This document shows positions 6,605-11,072 of a stretch of 11,072 bases of DNA, one piece after another (within the stretch, counting starts at the first letter, position 1; every line of letters starts with the position of its first letter). Source of the DNA: Helicobacteraceae bacterium (lineage in GTDB: Bacteria; Campylobacterota; Campylobacteria; Campylobacterales; Helicobacteraceae); NCBI GenBank assembly GCA_029258405.1, contig JARHYY010000073.1:1-11072 (forward strand), in the 5' to 3' direction. Made by a program: the position numbers and the translations under genes. The notes under the pieces are model-generated. The model saw only the letters and a list, made by a program, of their open reading frames with translations, did no database searches and was not told the origin of the DNA.

Positions 6605-7665
6605 TGAAACTAAGAAATTTAGTAATATTATGGATAGTATTATCTTTGGCTGTTGGACTTTATACTTATACGCTTACGCAGGAATCATATACTTATGTTT
6701 TTACTGTGTTCATACCATCTTTTTTTGCTATTGATTCTCATACAGGTAGTGCAGAAATTGCCCTTAGTTTTCCTATTGCTCTATGGGTTGTTATGCCATT
6801 GACTTTATTTTTTATTATTGTTTGCTTGGCTATTTTTGTGAATAAAATAAGGAATAAAATACAAGCTCGATGGGCAAAAAATGATTTTTTTATTTTGATA
6901 GACCAAATTCATGCTCAAGCTTCTGGACACCATTCCTTTTTTCATTACAAGACGGATAATATAGAAAAAATTTCACGAATACTTCAGAGATTTGATATTA
7001 CTCCTAATACAAACTCTGTGCCTAGTGGTGTTGAAAAAATTGATACTTTTCTTAATGTGTATAAGGCTCTTTTAGATGGAGAAAGTGTTGATGTTCGTAA
7101 GCTTGGAGTTGCTAATGATTCGCCCTTAGTACTACTTGAAAAAAAGAATCGATTTAAAAAAGACTGTGTCTATACCGTTAATGTACTCAAAAAGAATACA
7201 GAACCAGAAGAAGTGAAAAAAGTTGCTTTTCTTGCTCTTTTGGAACATTTTAGTGAAATTGATGTATTTGTTTATATTGATAAAATAGAAGTTGATAAAG
7301 ACATTGCACGAGCTTTATTGCAATCAACCTTGTTGAAAAAAATACATTTCAACACACAAAGGATTACTGATTTTATACACAAGGCAGAATATACACAAAG
7401 TGATATTTTACATTTTACTATTAAACTTAAGAAAATATTAGATCCAGATGCATGGTTAAGATTTGCTGAAGAATTAGCAGATAAAAATGAGAATGCTGAA
7501 GAAACTTATTTGTATGTATTGGCTGATTTGGAAATGATAAGCAGTCTTAATGATAGGCTTAAGCATCATGCACAAAATGAATTTGTACATATAAGAGCCT
7601 TTGCTGATTTGCGTGAGAGCGGCAAGAATTATCCCTTAAGTGCTTTTTTTGGAAAGCTTGTATAA
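6604..7665 (+). CDS. Conserved-looking two-TM inner-membrane protein of unknown function
   Basis: I do not recognise a catalytic domain. The 353-residue protein has two hydrophobic segments, at about 5-23 and 54-80, joined by a loop of about 30 residues, and then a long, charged C-terminal region (about 81-353) that should be cytoplasmic by the positive-inside rule (KIRNKIQARWAK at 81-92). The soluble part is rich in K, D and E with alternating predicted strands and helices, has a single cysteine near its middle and no nucleotide-binding motif that I can see. The start overlaps the dksA stop (TAATG), and rsmE begins 3 nt after its own stop, so it is translated as part of the operon. I recall a membrane protein beside dksA in Campylobacter as well, but have not checked it. 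A link to ribosome or membrane homeostasis would be inference from position only. Confidence 0.8.
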   Translation: MKLRNLVILWIVLSLAVGLYTYTLTQESYTYVFTVFIPSFFAIDSHTGSAEIALSFPIALWVVMPLTLFFIIVCLAIFVNKIRNKIQARWAKNDFFILIDQIHAQASGHHSFFHYKTDNIEKISRILQRFDITPNTNSVPSGVEKIDTFLNVYKALLDGESVDVRKLGVANDSPLVLLEKKNRFKKDCVYTVNVLKKNTEPEEVKKVAFLALLEHFSEIDVFVYIDKIEVDKDIARALLQSTLLKKIHFNTQRITDFIHKAEYTQSDILHFTIKLKKILDPDAWLRFAEELADKNENAEETYLYVLADLEMISSLNDRLKHHAQNEFVHIRAFADLRESGKNYPLSAFFGKLV

Positions 7666-7668
7666 TCT

Positions 7669-8352
7669 ATGAAATTTTTTTTTCATAAAGATGCTAGAGA
7701 GCATTTATTGCTTGTAGAAGGGGAGCTTTATCTACATATTTTTAAATCACGGAGAACATCAGCTTCTACCTTTATCACTATGAGGAATATGCAAGATGAT
7801 AGGCTTTATAGTTATAAATGTATTCAAATTGATAAAAAAAAAGCTCTTTTAGAGCTTGTTGATTCTATAAATTTACCACAAGTCCCTTTATACCCATTAC
7901 ATATTATTCTAGCCCTTATTGATACAAAATATTTTGAAAAAATATTGCCCATGCTCAATGAATTAGGCACAAAAAAAATCACCCTTTTTAAATCGCAATA
8001 TAGTCAAAATAATTTTAAAGTGGATATGCAGAGGTCTTATAAGATTGCTATAAATTCTTCACAGCAATGTGGGAGAAGCGATTATGTACAAATTGAAGAA
8101 ATGAATGATTTACAAGAAGTGCTCAAAGCCTACCCGCAGTCCTTGTTTTTTGATTTTGGAGGGATTCCCTTGCATAATGTTAAGTTAAATATGATTCCAA
8201 GTGTGATTATTGGTCCTGAAGGTGGCTTTAGCAAAAATGAAAAAGAACTTTCTCAACATTTTATGCGAGTTTCTACGGCAGAATCTATTGTTCTTAAAAG
8301 TGAAACTGCTGCTGTATATATTCAAGCAAATGCTTGGCAGTTTTATTGTTGA
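7669..8352 (+). CDS. rsmE: 16S rRNA uridine-1498 N3-methyltransferase RsmE
   Basis: RsmE is a SPOUT-class dimeric enzyme that methylates N3 of U1498 in helix 44 of 16S rRNA, near the decoding site. The 227-residue protein has a PUA-like N-terminal domain (about 1-70) and a SPOUT domain carrying QCGRS (133-137), the SAM-binding loop VIIGPEGGFS (179-188) and LKSETAA (209-215), where the family usually has L-R-x-E-T-A. ATG 7669 follows the preceding stop by 3 nt with only a weak upstream GGAAAG, so translation is probably coupled. It carries three A/T runs: T9 at 7675-7683 directly after the start codon (MKFFFH), A9 at 7834-7842 and A8 at 7971-7978. It appears to be the last gene of the operon. 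Confidence 0.93.
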   Translation: MKFFFHKDAREHLLLVEGELYLHIFKSRRTSASTFITMRNMQDDRLYSYKCIQIDKKKALLELVDSINLPQVPLYPLHIILALIDTKYFEKILPMLNELGTKKITLFKSQYSQNNFKVDMQRSYKIAINSSQQCGRSDYVQIEEMNDLQEVLKAYPQSLFFDFGGIPLHNVKLNMIPSVIIGPEGGFSKNEKELSQHFMRVSTAESIVLKSETAAVYIQANAWQFYC

Positions 8353-8385
8353 TAGATTTTTGGCACAGCTTTTGCTGTCTTAAGC

Positions 8386-8391
8386 TATAAT
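8386..8391 (+). promoter_or_regulatory. -10 promoter element for the transglycosylase-like gene
   Basis: GCTATAAT ends about 5 nt before the AGGGAG ribosome binding site (8397-8402) of the next gene, so the leader would be very short (about 10 nt). It has the same GC-TATAAT form as the promoters at 4106 and 10164. A small ACAGC-TTTT-GCTGT hairpin (8365-8378) just upstream might weakly attenuate readthrough from rsmE, but it has only 5 bp and no long T-tract. Confidence 0.55.
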
Positions 8392-8407
8392 AATAAAGGG
8401 AGAAATT

Positions 8408-9136
8408 GTGTTTAAACTTGCTTTGTTTTTATTGCTTACTTATTCTTTGTATGCAGAAGTCATTTTCGAGAACCATTGTGTTGATAATATTAATCAGCTT
8501 TCAGCAAGGCAAATTGATGTTCTTATCAAAGCTTATCGCTATGGCGAACCCTATGGTTTAGGATTTACTCTATCTGCAATAGCATGGAAAGAATCATGTG
8601 CTGGAGAATATCGCATGAATTTTCAAGATCCAAGTGCGGGCATATTCCATGCTCATATCCCTACAGTGCTTAAACGCTACCCACAGCTTAAAAATAATGG
8701 ATTTACACAAAATAGGATAGGGGAACTTCTTGTACGCAATGATGATTTTGCTGCTAAAGAGGCTATTAGTCAGCTTTTGTATTGGAAAAAGGCATTTAAT
8801 GATGATTGGGATAGTGTCATTAAATCATACAATAAAGGTTTTAGTTGGCAAAAAGATAAAGAAAAAAATAAGCTAGCTTCTTCATATCTTCAAGATGTTC
8901 GCAAGAGATATGTGCAACTCAAAGAGCATTTACCTAAGCTTATAAAACTTTCAAAAAAAAATTTAGAGCCTTTAAAACTGCCTATGTATGACCAGCAAAA
9001 CCTAAACAAGCAGCAAAATAAAAAGACATTCTCTAATCCTTATGAATCTGTACGCTCATTTCATAATGATTTTATAGAGATAGCTCCTAAAAATACCTAT
9101 TCACAACCGACATTCCGCCTTATATCTCATGAGTAA
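8408..9136 (+). CDS. Periplasmic lytic transglycosylase-like protein
   Basis: This is probably a peptidoglycan-cleaving or peptidoglycan-binding protein of the SLT/lysozyme-like fold. The 242 residues begin with a Sec signal peptide (MFKLALFLLLTYSLYA, cleavage after A16). The start is GTG 8408, with AGGGAG 5 nt upstream. The central part reads like a goose-lysozyme/SLT core: SAIAWKES (56-63) with E62 in the position of the catalytic glutamate, DPSAGIFH (74-81) where the family often has a G-l-M/F-Q-type segment, and DDWDSVIKSYNKGF (132-145) resembling the A-Y-N-x-G motif. From about 175 the tail is basic and N/Q/K-rich and looks disordered. Several motif positions are unusual (I-K-S-Y-N-K-G for A-x-A-Y-N-A-G), so activity is not assured. 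It has its own promoter, and its last 17 nt overlap mutY on the other strand. Confidence 0.65.
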   Translation: MFKLALFLLLTYSLYAEVIFENHCVDNINQLSARQIDVLIKAYRYGEPYGLGFTLSAIAWKESCAGEYRMNFQDPSAGIFHAHIPTVLKRYPQLKNNGFTQNRIGELLVRNDDFAAKEAISQLLYWKKAFNDDWDSVIKSYNKGFSWQKDKEKNKLASSYLQDVRKRYVQLKEHLPKLIKLSKKNLEPLKLPMYDQQNLNKQQNKKTFSNPYESVRSFHNDFIEIAPKNTYSQPTFRLISHE

Positions 9137-10157
9137 GAACATGAAACGCCTTAGAAGCAAGAGTTGAAAACGGGAGAGTATGTAAAGATGAGATTTGATA
9201 AAGCTGGGCATTTTGCACAGTAATAATTTTATAAAGATTCTGTGGTATTTCATAGATATTTTTAAAATAGGCTTTATATATATTTATGTGGAGGGAGTAG
9301 TTTGTATATTTATGTTTAAAATGATCTTGATATATAAGAGCATGTATTGAGTGCGGATGAGGTATCTCTAAAAAATTATATAGACCTAAATAAAGTTTTC
9401 TTTGACTTTGAACAAGAAACACAGAATCTTTAACTATTATCACACCTAGAGCAAGGGTTGTTTTATGATTGGGTATCTTCTTTTTTTGCGGGTAAAGCAT
9501 CGGATTATTTTTACCTGCACAAAGGCTATAAAGAGGGCATATTGCACATTTTGGTTTTTTTGCAGTGCATATTAATGCACCTATATCTAGTAAAGATTGG
9601 TGATAGGTGAAACTATCTCTATGGCTAAGCTCTGCACAAAGCGATTCTAGTTCTTTTTCTTGAGGGTTTTCAAGGGCGAACAAGCGACATAAAAGTCGTT
9701 TGATATTCCCATCAAAAAAATATGTATTTTTAAGAAAACCAAAACAATATATTGCCCCAGCTGTATATTTTCCAATGCCCGGCAATGCTTTTAGGGCATT
9801 TAGGTTTTGAGGTAATGTAGCATTATGTTGCATTAGGCATATTTGAGCTGTTTTGTGCATATTTCTTGCTCTATTGTAATATCCCAATCCATGCCATGCT
9901 ATAAGAATATCTTTTTCAAGTGCATAAGCCAAGCTCTTGAGGTTGGGGAATTTTTCAAGAAATTGAAAATAAAAATGCTCTAGCACTCTTTGTACTTGTG
10001 TTTGTTGGAGCATAATTTCACTTACATAAACTTTGTATGCTCGTTGCTCAATATTAGTTTCTTCAAGTCTCCATGGAAGATATTTTCTTCCATGTATTTT
10101 ATACCATGTAAAGACATTATTATAAAATGATTCCTTATCAATTATAGGTGATTTCAT
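9120..10157 (-). CDS. mutY: A/G-specific adenine DNA glycosylase MutY
   Basis: MutY removes adenine mispaired with 8-oxoguanine, preventing G:C to T:A changes after oxidative damage. The 345-residue length is normal. The catalytic domain shows LPWR (27-30), VSEIMLQQTQV (45-55) with catalytic E47, a helix-hairpin-helix LPGIGKYTAGAI (125-136), and D149 in FFDGNIKRL. The 4Fe-4S cluster ligands are C197-x6-C204-x2-C207-x5-C213. The C-terminal part (about 225-345) should be the NUDIX-like domain that recognises 8-oxoG. ATG 10157 has no ribosome binding site, and a TATAAT ends only 6 nt upstream, so the mRNA may be leaderless. No in-frame ATG between it and the conserved W-R-x-L-P-W-R-type region offers an alternative. 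Its 3' end overlaps the transglycosylase-like gene by 17 nt. Confidence 0.95.
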   Translation of the reverse strand: MKSPIIDKESFYNNVFTWYKIHGRKYLPWRLEETNIEQRAYKVYVSEIMLQQTQVQRVLEHFYFQFLEKFPNLKSLAYALEKDILIAWHGLGYYNRARNMHKTAQICLMQHNATLPQNLNALKALPGIGKYTAGAIYCFGFLKNTYFFDGNIKRLLCRLFALENPQEKELESLCAELSHRDSFTYHQSLLDIGALICTAKKPKCAICPLYSLCAGKNNPMLYPQKKKIPNHKTTLALGVIIVKDSVFLVQSQRKLYLGLYNFLEIPHPHSIHALIYQDHFKHKYTNYSLHINIYKAYFKNIYEIPQNLYKIITVQNAQLYQISSLHTLPFSTLASKAFHVLTHEI

Positions 10158-10163
10158 ATATAA

Positions 10164-10169
10164 ATTATA
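10164..10169 (-). promoter_or_regulatory. Extended -10 of mutY, placed for a leaderless transcript
   Basis: On the minus strand TATGC is followed by TATAAT (10169-10164), a full match to the local extended -10 type. Counting 6-7 nt downstream puts the transcription start at about 10157-10158, the A of the mutY ATG or the base before it. No AAGGA lies between. Confidence 0.5.
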
Positions 10170-10321
10170 GCATAAATTATCCCTATTTAAAGATTTTTAT
10201 TTATTTACTTAAAGTTAAAAAATTCCAATTAGGATTCATAATGTAAAACTGTACAACTCACTCACCTATATACCTATAAGTTATAAAATAGTGAGATTAA
10301 GCAAAATACACTCTATCTCAT
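10170..10321. other. AT-rich intergenic spacer upstream of mutY
   Basis: I see no gene here. A bulged stem (CTCAC at 10261-10265 with GTGAG at 10291-10295, extended by TAT/ATA around one unpaired C) encloses an 11-bp near-palindrome TATAAGTTATA. A perfect 12-bp palindrome, TTAGAATTCTAA, sits at 10321-10332 at the junction with the repeat. No T-tract follows either, so neither is a convincing terminator. Confidence 0.4.
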
Positions 10322-10892
10322 TAGAATTCTAAAAATTTAAATAATAGGGTAAGTCTTAAAGGAATTTATGGAACTCACTATGCAATAAGTTATATTATGA
10401 GCTAAAGTGTGTGCTAGATTAATACAGCACTCTTAATGCTTAGAGTTATAAGCAAGTGCAATATAAAAGAATTAATATATAAGAGATAGAAATATTTATC
10501 ATGCAATGATGAATAAAGCCACAAATGATTCTTATGCAATATCTTATAATGTTATAGGCATTATCTAGCTCTTACTACCTCTTAAACCTCTATTGAGTGT
10601 AAAGGTATGAGCATAAAGCTCTTATAAGCCTTTGGTTATTGTATTGAATTATAGTCATGCAACAAGAGCAATAAAAGGCTATTGCAAGACTAAAAGAGTG
10701 AAAATCGTAAAAAGAATTAGCAAGTTTTATGAATAAAGAATACAATAATGTAAGTAATGAGCCTCTATATATAAAAAGATTCTTTGTTTAGGTAAAATGA
10801 TAAACACTATGGCAAGCTATGTCAAGCTCTTATGTGTTAAATGCTTATTTGGTTTGGGGTGGGGAAACCTAGAGGTAATATTAAAGGGTTTG
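10322..10892. repeat. Intergenic repeat copy B (pairs with 2953-3376)
   Basis: This is the same-orientation partner of copy A. Shared landmarks run from block 1 (10322-10365) to a long stretch 10610-10706, TTTTATGAATAAAGAAT (10725-10741), AAAAAGATTCTTTGTTTA (10773-10790), ACTATGGCAAGCTAT (10806-10820, exact) and a GGTAAT...TTAAAGGGTT end (10874-10890). Between block 1 and the long stretch it has about 245 bp where copy A has about 90, so one copy gained or lost roughly 150 bp. A 12-bp interrupted stem pairs AGCCTT (10627-10632) and TTATTG (10636-10641) with CAATAA and AAGGCT (10669-10680), with a 27-nt loop; copy A keeps it only in part. A 61-codon plus-strand frame from 10797 is not matched in copy A and has a poor ribosome binding site, so I do not call it. 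Confidence 0.7.
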
Positions 10893-11072
10893 GTATCGCT
10901 CATAACAAAATTTAATAGATTTTTTAGGCGTTATGCAAAAATCATAAAAATTTATACCACAATAAAGCCTATACAAACATAAGCGAGGAATATTGCAATA
11001 CCAAGTTTAATAATTTATTAGTTTTTGGAATCGTGCTATTGATTTAAATAAGCTCTACATCCATTCAATAAT
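10893..11072. other. Intergenic tail with AT-rich palindromes
   Basis: I can support no gene. A perfect 10-bp palindrome TATTGCAATA (10991-11000) is followed by TAATAATTTATTA (11008-11020), a 6-1-6 inverted repeat within a longer imperfect one (CCAA at 11001 to TTGG at 11025-11028). The latter loosely resembles a Campylobacterota Fur box, but its half-sites are short. It could also be the edge of regulation or termination for a gene beyond the window. Confidence 0.3.

Noticed and set aside
7661..7666. TATAAT as a promoter for rsmE
   Set aside because: It ends only 2 nt before the rsmE start codon, so transcription would begin inside the gene; it overlaps the preceding gene's end.
10797..10982. 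61-codon plus-strand open frame
   Set aside because: It begins inside repeat copy B; the matching region of copy A has a stop after a few codons, and the ribosome binding site is poor.
10158..11072. tRNA, tmRNA, RNase P RNA or other standard RNA gene in the long gene-less end
   Set aside because: No TTCRA T-loop, tmRNA start or RNase P signature could be found on either strand.

Overview
The window is AT-rich bacterial DNA with a gene set and order typical of Campylobacterota, most likely a Helicobacter species. The evidence is a short RecO of the epsilonproteobacterial kind, the run IMPase-family / accD / rlmH / dksA / two-TM protein (which I recall, without a search, as resembling neighbourhoods in Campylobacter jejuni and Helicobacter pylori), AAGGA-type ribosome binding sites, and promoters with an extended -10 (GCTATAAT) but no clear -35. 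I cannot name the species.

Layout. 1-831 (minus) is the N-terminal part of a chemoreceptor with a dCache sensor; its signalling half lies outside the window. A divergent intergenic region with nested inverted repeats separates it from 1013-2911 (plus), a Tat-exported flavoprotein resembling spermidine dehydrogenase. 2912-3389 has no convincing gene and carries repeat copy A. recO (3390-4031, minus) is divergent from a tightly packed plus-strand cluster: IMPase-family phosphatase, accD, rlmH, dksA, a two-TM protein of unknown function, and rsmE (4145-8352). A separate promoter then precedes a periplasmic lytic-transglycosylase-like gene (8408-9136), whose 3' end overlaps mutY (9120-10157, minus). 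10158-11072 has no convincing gene and carries repeat copy B.

How it fits together. The central cluster joins fatty-acid synthesis (AccD), two rRNA methyltransferases acting near the decoding centre and subunit interface (RlmH on 23S, RsmE on 16S) and the RNA polymerase regulator DksA, so it looks like a growth-linked housekeeping operon. RecO and MutY are DNA-repair genes on the opposite strand. The chemoreceptor/oxidase pair is the most accessory-looking gene region.

The least explained signal is a pair of diverged, same-orientation intergenic repeats (2953-3376 and 10322-10892). They share several near-identical blocks in the same order and match no element I recognise. I found no tRNA, rRNA, CRISPR array, intact insertion sequence or phage gene.
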